NCBI RefSeq assembly: GCF_028680575.1
Contig: NZ_JAPCKI010000013.1
Coordinates: forward strand, 1 to 64,000
Length of the DNA: 64,000 nucleotides
Direction: 5' to 3'
Source of the DNA: Acidovorax benzenivorans
GTDB taxonomy: Bacteria > Pseudomonadota > Gammaproteobacteria > Burkholderiales > Burkholderiaceae_C
Shown: positions 37,578 through 47,800 of the stretch, in pieces
How positions within the stretch are numbered: the first letter of the stretch is position 1
How the letters are laid out: every line of letters begins with the position of its first letter
The notes under the pieces: model-generated
The model's input: the letters and a program-made list of their open reading frames with translations, nothing else
Database searches by the model: none
Told to the model about the DNA's origin: nothing
Translations under genes and position numbers: made by a program

Positions 37578-37928
37578 TCAGCTCGAAGAGGAAGAAGTGC
37601 CACTAGTGCCGCTAGCGCTAGTGGTGCCAATGCTGCTGGCACTGGTCGCGTCCTTTTTAGGAGCATCGCCACCGCTTGCGGGTGCCGTTGATTCGGTCTT
37701 GGACTCCGACTTGGCCTCGGTGGCCGGGGCGGAACTACCCCCATTGCCCCCACGAAAATCGGTCACATACCAGCCCGAGCCCTTGAGCTGAAAACCCGCC
37801 GCCGTGACCTGCTTGGAAAAGGCTTCGGCGCCACAGGCGGGGCATACCGTCAGCGGTGCGTCGGAGATTTTTTGCAGCACATCCTTGGCATGGCCACAGG
37901 AGCCGCATTTGTAGGCGTAAATAGGCAT
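37578..37928 (-). CDS. FmdB-type zinc-ribbon protein
   Basis: 116 residues. The N-terminal 45 residues are the FmdB zinc ribbon with two CxxC pairs (CGSC at 8-11, CPAC at 29-32); GSGWYVTDF follows. The last 50 residues are a low-complexity Ser/Thr/Ala tail. The DNA encoding this tail contains a 7-bp inverted repeat (37600-37606 with 37618-37624) flanking a GCTAGC palindrome. A role in regulation or zinc binding is inferred only. Confidence 0.9.
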   Translation of the reverse strand: MPIYAYKCGSCGHAKDVLQKISDAPLTVCPACGAEAFSKQVTAAGFQLKGSGWYVTDFRGGNGGSSAPATEAKSESKTESTAPASGGDAPKKDATSASSIGTTSASGTSGTSSSSS

Positions 37929-38015
37929 GTCAGTGAGTTGAGGGAAAGTGCAAAACCCTCAATTATAGGCGGCATGCCTGTTCGCAAGCCCGGCGCCAAG
38001 CGCTGGGCGGGGCAT

Positions 38016-39467
38016 TCAGCTCGCACTGCCTTCGTAATGGGTGACATGCCCCTTGTGATCGTCGATCCACTGGGGTGCCAGCGAGCCACCCAGCATGCCC
38101 ACCAGAGCGGCCAGCACTCCGGCCAGTTGCTGCGGGAAAGCCTCCGACAACATGGGGCTGGCCACGAACAGCAGCCAGACCCCCAGCCCCATGGCCACCG
38201 CCAGCAGGGCCCCCTGGGTGGTGGCACGTTTCCAGTACAGGCCAAACACCAGTGGCACAAACGCCCCCACCAGTGGCACCTGGTAAGCGCCCGACACCAG
38301 CTCATAGATAGAGGTGCCCTGCATGGTGACGGCGTAGGTCAACACGCAGCCCGTGAACACCAGCACAGAAATGCGCATGGCCTTGAGGGTCTGCTGATCG
38401 GTCATGCCGGGACGCAGGTTGTGCAGGATGTTCTCCACAAAAGTGGTAGACGGTGCCAACAAGGTCGCCGAAGCCGTGGACATGATGGCCGAGAGCAGCG
38501 CGCCAAAAAACGCCACCTGCAGCATCAGCGGCATGCGCTCCATCACCAGGGTGGGCAGCACTTTCTGCGGGTCTTCCTTGAGCAGGGCCTGCGCTGTCTC
38601 AGGCATAACCAGCACTGCGGCAGTGACCACAAACATCGGAATGAAAGCAAACAGCAGGTACAGCAAACCACCGATCACAGGGCCTTTGCGCGCAGTCGCC
38701 GCACTGTTGGAAGACATGACGCGCTGAAACACATCCTGCTGCGGAATGGAGCCCAGCATCATGGTGATGGCCGCAGCGATGAAAAATGTCCACTCCTTGA
38801 CGCCACCGGATGGGAAAAAATGAAACTTGCCTTCGCGCGCCGCAAATTCCACCACTTTGCCTGCACCGCCTGCGAGGTCGGCCGCATACCAAGCGATGGC
38901 CAGCAGGCCCACGCCGATCACGATCATCTGCACAAAATCGGTCATGGCCACCGACCACATTCCGCCGTACAGGGTGTACACCAGCACGATCAGCGTGCCA
39001 ATGATCATGCCCATGGTGACAGACACCGTCCCTTGCGTGAGCAGGTTGAACACCAGGCCCAGGGCCGTGATCTGGGCAGCGACCCAGCCCAGATAGCTGA
39101 AGATGATGATGGCCGAGCAGGCCACCTCGATCACGCGGCCATAACGCTGGCGGTAATAGTCACCCAGGGTGATGAGGTTCTTTTGGTAAAGCTTGTAGGC
39201 AAAAAACAGCCCCACCAGCACCAGGCACATGGACGCACCGAACGGGTCTTCCACTACCGCCCCCAGGCCTCCGTCCACAAACCGGGCCGACACGCCCAGC
39301 ACGGTTTCCGAGCCAAACCAGGTGGCAAACGTGGTGGCGATCACCACGGCCAGCGGCAGGCTGCGCCCGGCCACCGCATAGTCGGCCGTGTTGTGCACGC
39401 GGGTAGCGGCATACAGGCCCACACCAATCGAAACCAGCAGGTACAGAACGATGAATGACAACAGCAT
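38016..39467 (-). CDS. Sodium:solute symporter family protein
   Basis: 483 residues from ATG 39467 (MLLSFIVLYLLVSIGVGLYAA), with 13 or so hydrophobic helices and SSS-family blocks: DYAVAGRSLPL, ATWFGSETVLG, LGDYYRQRYGR and the late ALLSAIMSTASATLLAPSTT. The substrate is not readable; proline, pantothenate, and carboxylates are all possible. It lies between fmdB and ubiB, which are direct neighbours in many relatives, so it is a local addition. Confidence 0.9.
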   Translation of the reverse strand: MLLSFIVLYLLVSIGVGLYAATRVHNTADYAVAGRSLPLAVVIATTFATWFGSETVLGVSARFVDGGLGAVVEDPFGASMCLVLVGLFFAYKLYQKNLITLGDYYRQRYGRVIEVACSAIIIFSYLGWVAAQITALGLVFNLLTQGTVSVTMGMIIGTLIVLVYTLYGGMWSVAMTDFVQMIVIGVGLLAIAWYAADLAGGAGKVVEFAAREGKFHFFPSGGVKEWTFFIAAAITMMLGSIPQQDVFQRVMSSNSAATARKGPVIGGLLYLLFAFIPMFVVTAAVLVMPETAQALLKEDPQKVLPTLVMERMPLMLQVAFFGALLSAIMSTASATLLAPSTTFVENILHNLRPGMTDQQTLKAMRISVLVFTGCVLTYAVTMQGTSIYELVSGAYQVPLVGAFVPLVFGLYWKRATTQGALLAVAMGLGVWLLFVASPMLSEAFPQQLAGVLAALVGMLGGSLAPQWIDDHKGHVTHYEGSAS

Positions 39468-39633
39468 GGCGCCGCTCCAAAACTCCAGGGGTGGTAGCGA
39501 AAAAGACAGCGCGCACGCAAAGTGCCCCGGGTGGCAACACTGCGGCGCCTGACGACCATGGGGCCGCAGCCCCACTTACAAACACGTTACAAATTTGCTG
39601 CGGATTATGAAGGCAACTTTTGTGCCGCAAACA

Positions 39634-41199
39634 CTAAAAAACCCGGATGCGCATGAACAGCTGCATGGCAAGCAGCCCCAGCACAAACCCCACCCCGCCA
39701 TAAATGATGGACTGCAACAGACGGTTGGTGCGTTTTTGCGCGTCCAGCAGTTCACGCAGTGCAGATTGATGGTCTGCCGGGCGCTGGCGCAACGCGTCGT
39801 AGATCAGGCGCGGCAGCTCGGGAAGCAGCTTGGCATAGTGCGGAGCCTCGGCCCGCAGCTCGCGCCACAGGCGCTGGGGGCCCATCTGCTCCAGCATCCA
39901 CTTCTCCAGGAAGGGCTTGGCCGTGCTCCACAGGTCCAGTTCCGGGTCCAACTCTCGGCCCAGTCCTTCAATGTTGAGCAAGGTTTTTTGCAGCAGCACC
40001 AGCTGAGGCTGGATCTCGACATGGAAACGGCGCGAGGTCTGGAACAAGCGCATCAGCACCATGCCCAGCGAGATTTCCTTGAGTGGGCGGTCAAAGTACG
40101 GCTCGCACACGGCGCGAATGGCCGATTCGAGGTCGTTGACCCGCGTCTCGGGCGGCACCCAGCCGCTTTCGATGTGCAGCTCAGCCACCCGCTTGTAGTC
40201 GCGCCGAAAGAAGGCCACAAAATTCTGCGCCAGGTACTCCTTGTCCACTTCAGTCAGCGTGCCAACGATGCCGAAGTCCAGCGAGATGTAGCGGCCGAAC
40301 GTAGCGGGCTCCAAGCTCACCTGGATATTGCCGGGGTGCATGTCGGCATGGAAAAACCCGTCGCGGAACACCTGGGTGAAGAAGATGGTGACTCCGTCGC
40401 GCGCCAGTTTGGGGATGTCCACACCGGCCTCGCGCAGACGGTCGACTTGGCTGATGGGCACACCGTTCATGCGCTGCATCACCATGACCTCGGGGTGGCA
40501 AAAATCCCAGAAAATTTCGGGAATCAGCACCAGGTCCAGCCCCGTCATGTTGCGGCGCAGTTGCGCGGCGTTGGCGGCCTCGCGCACCAGGTCCAGCTCA
40601 TCGTGCAGGTAGTTGTCGAACTCGGCCACCACCTCACGGGGCTTGAGGCGCTTGCCGTCAGCCGACAAACTCTCGACCCAGCCCGCCATCATGCGCATGA
40701 GGCTCAGGTCTTTCTCGATCAACGGCAGCATGCCAGGCCGCAGTACCTTGACGGCCGCCTCGCGCTCAATGCCCTGGCGGTCACGCAGCGTGGCGAAATG
40801 CACCTGGGCAATGGACGCGCTGGCCACCGGTGTGCGGTCAAAGGAGGTAAACACCTCGCCCACCGGACGGCGGAAGGCGCGCTCGATGGTGGCGATGGCT
40901 ATGTCAGGGTCGAACGGCGGCACCCGGTCCTGCAGGCGGGCCAGTTCGTCGGCGATGTCGGCAGGCAGCAGATCGCGGCGGGTGGAAAGCACCTGGCCAA
41001 ACTTGACGAAGATAGGGCCCAGACTCTCCAGCGCCTCGCGCAGGCGCTGGCCGCGCGGAGCATCCAGGTTGCGCCCGATGGACACGATGCGCGAGATCAT
41101 GCGCAGCCACGGCTTTTGAAAGCTGTCGAGCACCAGGCCGTCCAGGCCGAAGCGGAACACCACCCACAGGATGGCAGCCCCCCGCAAGAAGCGCTTCAT
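39634..41199 (-). CDS. ubiB: Ubiquinone biosynthesis protein UbiB (ADCK-like atypical kinase)
   Basis: 521 residues. Hallmarks of the UbiB/ADCK family: the KxGQ motif as KFGQVLSTR, the Ala-rich loop [11 protein letters not shown] in place of the kinase P-loop, the [11 protein letters not shown] catalytic loop and DFGIVG. Two C-terminal membrane helices ([20 protein letters not shown]). It helps extract or deliver lipid intermediates to the ubiquinone complex. The start overlaps the ubiJ stop by four bases. Confidence 0.96.
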   Translation of the reverse strand: MKRFLRGAAILWVVFRFGLDGLVLDSFQKPWLRMISRIVSIGRNLDAPRGQRLREALESLGPIFVKFGQVLSTRRDLLPADIADELARLQDRVPPFDPDIAIATIERAFRRPVGEVFTSFDRTPVASASIAQVHFATLRDRQGIEREAAVKVLRPGMLPLIEKDLSLMRMMAGWVESLSADGKRLKPREVVAEFDNYLHDELDLVREAANAAQLRRNMTGLDLVLIPEIFWDFCHPEVMVMQRMNGVPISQVDRLREAGVDIPKLARDGVTIFFTQVFRDGFFHADMHPGNIQVSLEPATFGRYISLDFGIVGTLTEVDKEYLAQNFVAFFRRDYKRVAELHIESGWVPPETRVNDLESAIRAVCEPYFDRPLKEISLGMVLMRLFQTSRRFHVEIQPQLVLLQKTLLNIEGLGRELDPELDLWSTAKPFLEKWMLEQMGPQRLWRELRAEAPHYAKLLPELPRLIYDALRQRPADHQSALRELLDAQKRTNRLLQSIIYGGVGFVLGLLAMQLFMRIRVF

Positions 41200-41861
41200 G
41201 CGTCAGCCCGGTCGGAACCACCCGAGGGCGACAGCGGCGCAGCTGCCGGAGCACCATGTGCCGCCGTAGACGCCGTAGCCGCTGATGCCATCGGAGCAAC
41301 AGCCGACGATGGCACCCCACCCGCAGCAGCCATGCGCGAACCCACAAACTGGTGCAGGGCCTGCGCGGCCCGGCCAGCAAACTGTGCCAACGTGTGCGCA
41401 GGGGTATCTCCGATCACACGGGCCAGGTCTTCTTCCACATCCCAGCGCACATGGTCCACCAGCCAGTTGATCTCGGCCGCCAGTTGCACATCCCCTTCAA
41501 TGCGGATGGAGGGCTTGTCGCCACGCAACGCGGCCTGGGCCAAGGCAATGGGGGAGGTATCGGTCACTTCCAGACGCAGGTCTGGCACCGCGGATTCGGG
41601 CGCCAGGTTGAACAGGCCTGCCGGAGTGATGACCAACGACAGGGAGTAAGCCCGCCACTGCACCCGTGCGATGCGGCCCTTTTGGCGCACCAGCCGGTCC
41701 GTGGCCTCTTTCTCCTGCATCAGCACATGGTTGAGAAACAGCACCAGGCGCTGCTGCACCTCGTGGACCAGCCATTGCGGAGGCTGCGGACCGGCTGCCA
41801 GGCGCTCAAAGAGGCCGTCCAGAAAAGGAAAAGGGGACTGTGGTGTTGCCATAGTCCCCAA
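41196..41861 (-). CDS. ubiJ: Ubiquinone biosynthesis accessory factor UbiJ
   Basis: 221 residues with an SCP2-type lipid-binding domain (about 20-115), which in E. coli holds hydrophobic intermediates for the Ubi complex. Starts at 41861 or at the next ATG, 41852. The family helix [26 protein letters not shown] is clear (near 130-155), followed by an Ala/Ser/Pro-rich tail. It is located between Tim44-like and ubiB genes, overlapping ubiB. Confidence 0.92.
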   Translation of the reverse strand: MGTMATPQSPFPFLDGLFERLAAGPQPPQWLVHEVQQRLVLFLNHVLMQEKEATDRLVRQKGRIARVQWRAYSLSLVITPAGLFNLAPESAVPDLRLEVTDTSPIALAQAALRGDKPSIRIEGDVQLAAEINWLVDHVRWDVEEDLARVIGDTPAHTLAQFAGRAAQALHQFVGSRMAAAGGVPSSAVAPMASAATASTAAHGAPAAAPLSPSGGSDRADA

Positions 41862-41912
41862 TTATTCCCTGAACTGGGATGCCCCTCGCGCGAGGGGCTC
41901 CATGGGCTGCGA

Positions 41913-42950
41913 TTACTGCAGGGCCTGCACGCCTGCCACCAGCCAGCCGGTGTTGCCCGCTTTGGGCTTGGTCATGTTCCAGACCTCGCGGAAGGGGCTG
42001 GGCCCGGCCGAGAGTTCTTCGCGGATCATGCCCGAGAACTCGACGCTGGCCATATAGCCGTCGCCCAGGTCTTCGATGCCCAGCAGTTGCGCCTCAATCA
42101 TGACCACATCGGTGTGGTTGGGCTGCGTGCCACGGTGGGCTTCGCGCTCGGCCAGCTGGGTGCGGATCTCGTCGAGCATGCTGTCCGTCATCATGGACCG
42201 CAGGGTGGCGATGTCCGAACGATCCCACGCGCCCTGCAAGGTCACGAAGTTACGCTTGGCGGCCGCCAGGAAACCCTCGGTGTCGAAATCGGAGGGCACA
42301 CCCCAGTTTTGCGAGCCCGACAGACCCGAACCGATCACCACACCCGAACCCACGCCACCTTGCCCGGCACGCGAGGCGTCAAACGCCATGCTGCTGCGCT
42401 CCCAGGGACGGGCCGATGCGTCGTTGCCCACATTGTTGGGGCTGTACTGCGGCGGCACCTGAGCCGTGGCGGGCGTTGCAGCCCCCGCGCCCTGGAAAGC
42501 GAACGGAGCACCACCCGCAGCATTGCCCGAGCCATTCCCACCGCCACTGCGGGACCGCATCACCATCTTGAAGATGGCAAATGCCGCCAGTGCCAGCAGC
42601 GCAATCATCAGGATGTTGCCAAAGCCCGCGCCCAGGCCCAGCGAGTGCGCCAGCCAGGCCAGGCCCAAGCCCGCCGCCAGGCCGCCCAGCATGGCGCCCC
42701 AGGGTTTCTTGGCCGGTGCAGCCGGAGCCGCCGCCGGTGTGGCGGTGGCAGGCTTGGCCGCCGCAGCCGTGTTGGTTGCACTCTGTGCGGGTGCGCCCGG
42801 CGTGGCAGGCGGCGTGGCCGACTCGCGCTGCGTCACGTTGCTGGACTGCTTGCCCACCGATTTGCCACCACCCAGTCGCCGCGCGGCGTCGGCATCGGCG
42901 TGCGCAAACGCCAGCATCGCGACCAACACCACAGACCACAGTTTCATCAT
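41913..42950 (-). CDS. Tim44-like domain membrane protein
   Basis: 345 residues. An N-terminal signal (SVVLVAMLAFAHADA), a low-complexity Ala/Pro/Thr linker (about 50-85), one or two membrane helices (NILMIALLALAAFAIFKM), then the C-terminal Tim44-like domain (about 210-345: AKRNFVTLQGAWDRSD ... EFSGMIREE). The domain associates with membranes in mitochondrial import; in bacteria its role is unsettled. It lies between ubiE and ubiJ, suggesting a link with membrane-bound quinone synthesis. Confidence 0.9.
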   Translation of the reverse strand: MMKLWSVVLVAMLAFAHADADAARRLGGGKSVGKQSSNVTQRESATPPATPGAPAQSATNTAAAAKPATATPAAAPAAPAKKPWGAMLGGLAAGLGLAWLAHSLGLGAGFGNILMIALLALAAFAIFKMVMRSRSGGGNGSGNAAGGAPFAFQGAGAATPATAQVPPQYSPNNVGNDASARPWERSSMAFDASRAGQGGVGSGVVIGSGLSGSQNWGVPSDFDTEGFLAAAKRNFVTLQGAWDRSDIATLRSMMTDSMLDEIRTQLAEREAHRGTQPNHTDVVMIEAQLLGIEDLGDGYMASVEFSGMIREELSAGPSPFREVWNMTKPKAGNTGWLVAGVQALQ

Positions 42951-42986
42951 GACTTCTCCGTCTCCGTTATCGACCGAGCAAACCGC

Positions 42987-43718
42987 TCAGCACTTGATTC
43001 CAACATGGAGGGCCACTATGCCCCCAGTCATGTTGTGATAGTCCACATGCCCAAAACCACTTTTCTGCATGAGGCTTTTGAGTTCTTCCTGCCCCGGGTG
43101 CATGCGGATGGACTCCGCCAGATACCGGTAGCTTGCGTCATCGCCCGCCACCAGCTTGCCCAACTGGGGCAGCACCTTGAACGAGTACCAGTCGTACACC
43201 TTGGTCAGCGGCTGCGCCACTTTGGAAAATTCGAGCACCAGCAACTTGCCACCGGGCTTGAGCACACGGCACATCTCGGCCAAGGCCTGGTCCTTGTGCG
43301 TCATGTTGCGCAGGCCAAAGGCCACGCTCACCACATCGAAATGCGCGTCGGGGAACGGCAGCTTTTCGGCGTCGCAGACCAGCGTGGGCAGCATCACGCC
43401 TTCGTTGATGAGCCGGTCGCGGCCCACGCGCAGCATGGCTTCGTTGATGTCCGTGTGCACCACACGGCCCGACGCACCTACCTTTTTGGAGAACGCCAGC
43501 GCCAGGTCACCAGTGCCACCCGCAATGTCCAGCACCTGACTGCCTTCGCGCAGGTTGGCCACCATCACGGTATAGGCCTTCCAGGCGCGGTGCAGGCCCG
43601 CCGACATGAGGTCGTTCATCACGTCGTATTTGGAGGCCACGGAATCAAACACACCGCGCACGCGGCGTGCCTTGTCCTGCTCGTCCACCGACTGAAAACC
43701 GAAATGCGTGGTGCTCAT
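42987..43718 (-). CDS. ubiE: Demethylmenaquinone/demethylubiquinone methyltransferase UbiE
   Basis: C-methyltransferase of the ubiquinone pathway using S-adenosylmethionine. 243 residues from ATG 43718 ([17 protein letters not shown]); ATG 43727 is an alternative. Motif I is [15 protein letters not shown], the family signature [18 protein letters not shown] precedes it (as VRGVFDSV), and [13 protein letters not shown] is the second. First gene of the ubiE-Tim44-ubiJ-ubiB row. Confidence 0.97.
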   Translation of the reverse strand: MSTTHFGFQSVDEQDKARRVRGVFDSVASKYDVMNDLMSAGLHRAWKAYTVMVANLREGSQVLDIAGGTGDLALAFSKKVGASGRVVHTDINEAMLRVGRDRLINEGVMLPTLVCDAEKLPFPDAHFDVVSVAFGLRNMTHKDQALAEMCRVLKPGGKLLVLEFSKVAQPLTKVYDWYSFKVLPQLGKLVAGDDASYRYLAESIRMHPGQEELKSLMQKSGFGHVDYHNMTGGIVALHVGIKC

Positions 43719-43801
43719 AAGAATCATGCTAGGCGCGTGAACGCCAGAGGTACAGCGACAACCCCGCACTGAATTGGGGCATCTGTCGCAATTTGGACAA
43801 C

Positions 43802-43867
43802 GCTATTGAAACAAAACCAGCCGCTAGCGCATATACATATTGCGCCGATAGCTACGATTTCAATAGC
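43802..43867 (+). repeat. Comamonadaceae-type intergenic repeat, copy 4
   Basis: Outer perfect 9-bp inverted repeat GCTATTGAA (43802-43810) / TTCAATAGC (43859-43867) enclosing the core CCGCTAGCGCATATAC and ATTGCGCCGATAGCTACG. Located in the ubiE leader. Confidence 0.75.
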
Positions 43868-43936
43868 ACCTTGATATGCAGGGGCTTCAGCGACGTCCCG
43901 TGCCAGCAACCTGGCCGAGCCTGTGAGAAGAAAGCC

Positions 43937-44359
43937 TCAGTGGCTGCCGCAGGCATGCCCCCCTGCCCCACCCTTGGGCGCCATGGGTGCATCGCGATCG
44001 GCGCCGACCGCCGCCAGCCGCTCGGCGTACTCGGCCCACAGCGCGTCCTGCTTCTGGCCCAGTTCGTAGAGATAGTCCCAAGTGAAGATGCCGCTGTCAT
44101 GCCCGTCGGAGAACGTGGGCTTGACGGCATAGTTGCCCACGGACTCCAGGTTGACCAGCGCCACATGGCGCTTGCCGGTCTGCAGCACCTCTTGCCCCGG
44201 CCCATGGCCCTGCACCTCGGCCGAGGGCGAGTACACGCGCATCAGCTCGAACGGAATGCGGAATGTGGCGCCATCCGAAAAGCCCACCTCCAGCACGCGC
44301 GATGCCTCGTGCACCGTAATGGCCTGCGGCGTGGGCGCGCCCGCTTTCAAACCTGCCAT
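43937..44359 (-). CDS. DUF971 (GBBH-like N-terminal domain) protein
   Basis: 140 residues. The domain includes RVLEVGFSDGATFRIPFE and the later DGHDSGIFTWDYLYELG (near 85-100), as in the N-terminal domain of gamma-butyrobetaine hydroxylase and in Fe-S-associated ApbC relatives. The C-terminus HACGSH could bind metal. Function unknown; it sits in its conserved place upstream of ubiE. Confidence 0.92.
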   Translation of the reverse strand: MAGLKAGAPTPQAITVHEASRVLEVGFSDGATFRIPFELMRVYSPSAEVQGHGPGQEVLQTGKRHVALVNLESVGNYAVKPTFSDGHDSGIFTWDYLYELGQKQDALWAEYAERLAAVGADRDAPMAPKGGAGGHACGSH

Positions 44360-44441
44360 GGAATCACCTTGAGAAAACAGTTGTCAGGAACGACGGCTGC
44401 CATTGTCCCACCCGCCCGGGCACACGCCGCATGCAGCAGGG

Positions 44442-44873
44442 TTACCGGGTGGCCCACTGCGCCAGCTGGGATTGCAAGTGCGCCTCCAGAGCTGGCAGCA
44501 GCGCCTGAACAGCGGCCTCTTGCGCCACCGGGCTGGGCCGCTGCGCCGCTGCCCACACGGGCGCCGGAAAGTGGCTGTCCCAGTCAAACCGCGCAATCAC
44601 ATGCCAGTGCAGGTGGGGCACCATGTTGCCCAGCGCGGCGATGTTGACCTTGGTGGGCGACAGGTGCTGGCGCAGCGCATGTTCCACCAGGGTCACCGCC
44701 TCCATGCAGTGCACACGGTCGGCGGCTGCAAGGTCCGAGAACTCGGCCACATGCGCGTTCCAGACCACGCGATAGAAGGCGGGGAAGCCCGCCTCCTGCG
44801 CGCGGATGACACGCAGGCGCTCACCGCGCCAGACCAATGCGCCACCGTCTTCGGAGCACAAAGGGCAGACCAT
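44442..44873 (-). CDS. HIT family protein
   Basis: 143 residues, nucleotide-binding histidine-triad hydrolase type. The N-terminus has a CPLC pair ([11 protein letters not shown]), and the triad is PHLHWHVIARF with the HxHxH pattern near 103-107. Homologues hydrolyse AMP-lysine or dinucleoside polyphosphates; this subfamily is not assigned. Its start overlaps the stop of the FAD/Fe-S gene (TGATG). Confidence 0.92.
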   Translation of the reverse strand: MVCPLCSEDGGALVWRGERLRVIRAQEAGFPAFYRVVWNAHVAEFSDLAAADRVHCMEAVTLVEHALRQHLSPTKVNIAALGNMVPHLHWHVIARFDWDSHFPAPVWAAAQRPSPVAQEAAVQALLPALEAHLQSQLAQWATR

Positions 44874-47800
44874 CAGACAAGAACCCGCTCAATGCCGCCG
44901 TTGTTGGCACGGTGTACGTAGTCAGGCATCCAGTTCTCGCCCAGGATCTCGCGCGCCATCTCGACCACGATGTAGTCGGCTTCGAGCAGCCCGTTGTTCA
45001 GGTCGCCTTCATAGCGGTTCAGGCCCTGCAGGCAGCTGGGGCAGCTGGTGAGGATCTTCACGTTGTCCTGCGCGCCCACAGCACCGCTTTCGCGCAGCTG
45101 GGCCTCGCCCTTCTTGATTTCTTCTTCCTTGCGGAAGCGTACCTGCGTGGACACGTCGGGCCGGGTCACACCCAGCGTGCCGGACTCGCCGCAGCAGCGC
45201 TCGCTCTTCAAGACCTGCTCGCCCACCAGCGCCTTCACGGTCTTCATCGAGTCCTGCAGCTTCATGGGGTTGTGGCAGGGCTCGTGGTACAGGTAGGCGC
45301 CCTTGCCTTGCAGGCTCACACCCTTTTCCAGCAGGTATTCGTGGATGTCGATGATGCGGCTGCCTGGGAAGATCTTGTCAAACTCGTAGCCCTGCAGCTG
45401 GTCGTAGCAGGTGCCACAGCTCACCACCACGGTCTTGATGTCGAGGTAGTTGAGCGTGTTCGCCACACGGTGGAAGAGCACGCGGTTGTCCGTGATCATC
45501 TTCTCGGCCTTGTCGAACTGGCCCGAGCCGCGCTGGGGGTAGCCGCAGCACAGGTAGCCCGGTGGCAGCACCGTCTGCACACCGGCGTGCCACAGCATGG
45601 CCTGGGTGGCCAGACCCACCTGCGAGAACAAACGCTCCGACCCGCAGCCGGGGAAGTAGAACACCGCCTCCGTCTCGGCCGTGGTGGCCTGCGGGTTGCG
45701 GATGATCGGCACGTAGTCCTTGTCCTCGATGTCGAGCAGCGCGCGCGCCGTCTTCTTGGGCAAGCCGCCCGGCAGCTTCTTGTTGATGAAGTGGATCACC
45801 TGCTCCTTGATCGGAGCCGTGCCCACCGTGGCCGGTGGCTTGGCCGTCTGCTTGCGGCCCACCTTGCGCAGCAGGTCCACGGCCAGGCGCTGGGCCTTGA
45901 AGCCCACGTCCACCATGGCCGAGCGCATGAACTTGATGGTGTCCGGGTTGGTGGCGTTGAGCATGGTCATCGCCAGCGCGTTGCCGGGGCGGAAGGTCTT
46001 CTTGCCCATCTTGCGCAGCAGGTTGCGCATGTTCATGGTGACATCGCCGAAGTCGATCTTCACCGGGCAGGGGCTCTCGCACTTGTGGCACACCGTGCAG
46101 TGGTCGGCCACATCCTCAAACTCCTGCCAGTGTTTGATGCTCACGCCCCGGCGGGTCTGCTCTTCGTACAAAAACGCCTCGACCAGCAGCGACGTTGCCA
46201 GGATCTTGTTGCGCGGGCTGTAGAGCAGGTTGGCGCGTGGCACGTGCGTGGAGCACACGGGTTTGCACTTGCCGCAGCGCAGGCAGTCCTTGACCGAATC
46301 GGCAATGGCGCCGATGTCGCTCTGCTGCATGATCAGCGACTCGTGCCCCATCAGCCCGAAGCTGGGCGTGTAGGCATTCGTCAAATCGGCGTGCATCAAC
46401 GCGGCATTTGAAGCATTTTTGGCCTCTGACGCTTGTCCATCAAGCGCCACCAGCTCCTGATTTCGTAGCAACTTGCCCTTGTTGAAGCGGCCTTCCGGGT
46501 CCACCTTGCGCTTGTATTCTGCAAAGGGACGCAGTTCGTCGTCGGTCAGAAACTCCAGCTTGGTGATGCCAATGCCGTGTTCACCCGAGATCACGCCGTT
46601 CAAGCTGCGCGCCAGCACCATGATGCGTGCAACCGCCTCGTGTGCGGTCTGCAGCATCTCGTAGTCGTCGCTGTTGACGGGGATGTTGGTGTGCACATTG
46701 CCGTCGCCCGCATGCATGTGCAGCGCGACCCACACGCGGCCCTTGAGCACGCGCTTGTGGATGGCCACGGCTTCGTCCAGGATGGGCTTGAACGCCGCGC
46801 CGGTGAAGATGCCTTGCAGCGGCGCCCGCAGCTGGGTCTTCCAGCTGGCGCGCAGCGTGTGGTCCTGCAGCTGGGGGAACAGCGTTTCCACGTCGTGCAG
46901 CCAGCCTTGCCACAGCGCACGTACCTCTTCCACCAGGGCGACGGCCTGGGCCACGCGCTCTTGCAGCAGCTCGGGCGAGGGCACTTCGTCGTCGGCGTCA
47001 TGCTTGCCCAGGGGCAGGTTGCCGCGCTCAAAGAACTCGGTCAGCGCGTCGCACAGCTTGAGCTTGTTGCGCAGGGACAGCTCGATGTTGATGCGCTCGA
47101 TGCCGTCGGTGTACTCGGCCATGCGCGGCAGCGGAATCACCACGTCTTCGTTGATCTTGAAGGCGTTGGTGTGGCGGCTGATGGCGGCCGTCTTCTTGCG
47201 GTCGGCCCAGAACTTCTTGCGCGCTTCGGCCGTGATAGCCACAAAACCTTCGCCACTGCGGGTGTTGGCCAGGCGCACGACCTCGCTGGTCACGCGGGCC
47301 ACGTCGTCGGCGTTGTCGCCCGCGATGTCACCGATCAGCACCATCTTGGGCAGGCCACCATTGCCCTTCTTGCTCTTGGTGGCGTAACCCACGGCCTTCA
47401 GGTAACGGTCGTCCAGGTGCTCCAGGCCCGCCAGCAACACGCCACTGCGCTTTTGCTCGGCGAACATGAAGTCCTTGATCTCGACGATGGAGGGCACGGC
47501 GTCCTTGGCGTTGCCGAAGAACTCCAGGCACACGGTGCGCGTGTGCTCGGGCATGCGGTGCACCACCCAGCGCGCGCTGGTGATGAGGCCGTCACAGCCT
47601 TCCTTCTGGATGCCGGGCAGGCCCGCCAGGAACTTGTCCGTCACGTCCTTGCCCAGGCCTTCCTTGCGGAAGGTGCGGCCCGGAATGCTCAGGCGCTCGG
47701 TGCGCACGGGTGTCTTGCCGTCGGCTTCGAAATACTGCAGCTCGAAGGTGGCCGTCTCCACGTCATGGATCTTGCCCATGTTGTGGTCCAGGCGGGTCAC

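Noticed and set aside
39595..41649. 684-codon open frame antisense to ubiB and ubiJ
   Set aside because: Same reasoning; the UbiB motifs KFGQ and DFG on the minus strand are decisive.
41352..43772. 806-codon open frame antisense to ubiJ, the Tim44-like gene and ubiE
   Set aside because: It crosses three well-supported genes and their gaps, has low-complexity composition and no start signal. Long antisense frames are common in high-G+C DNA.
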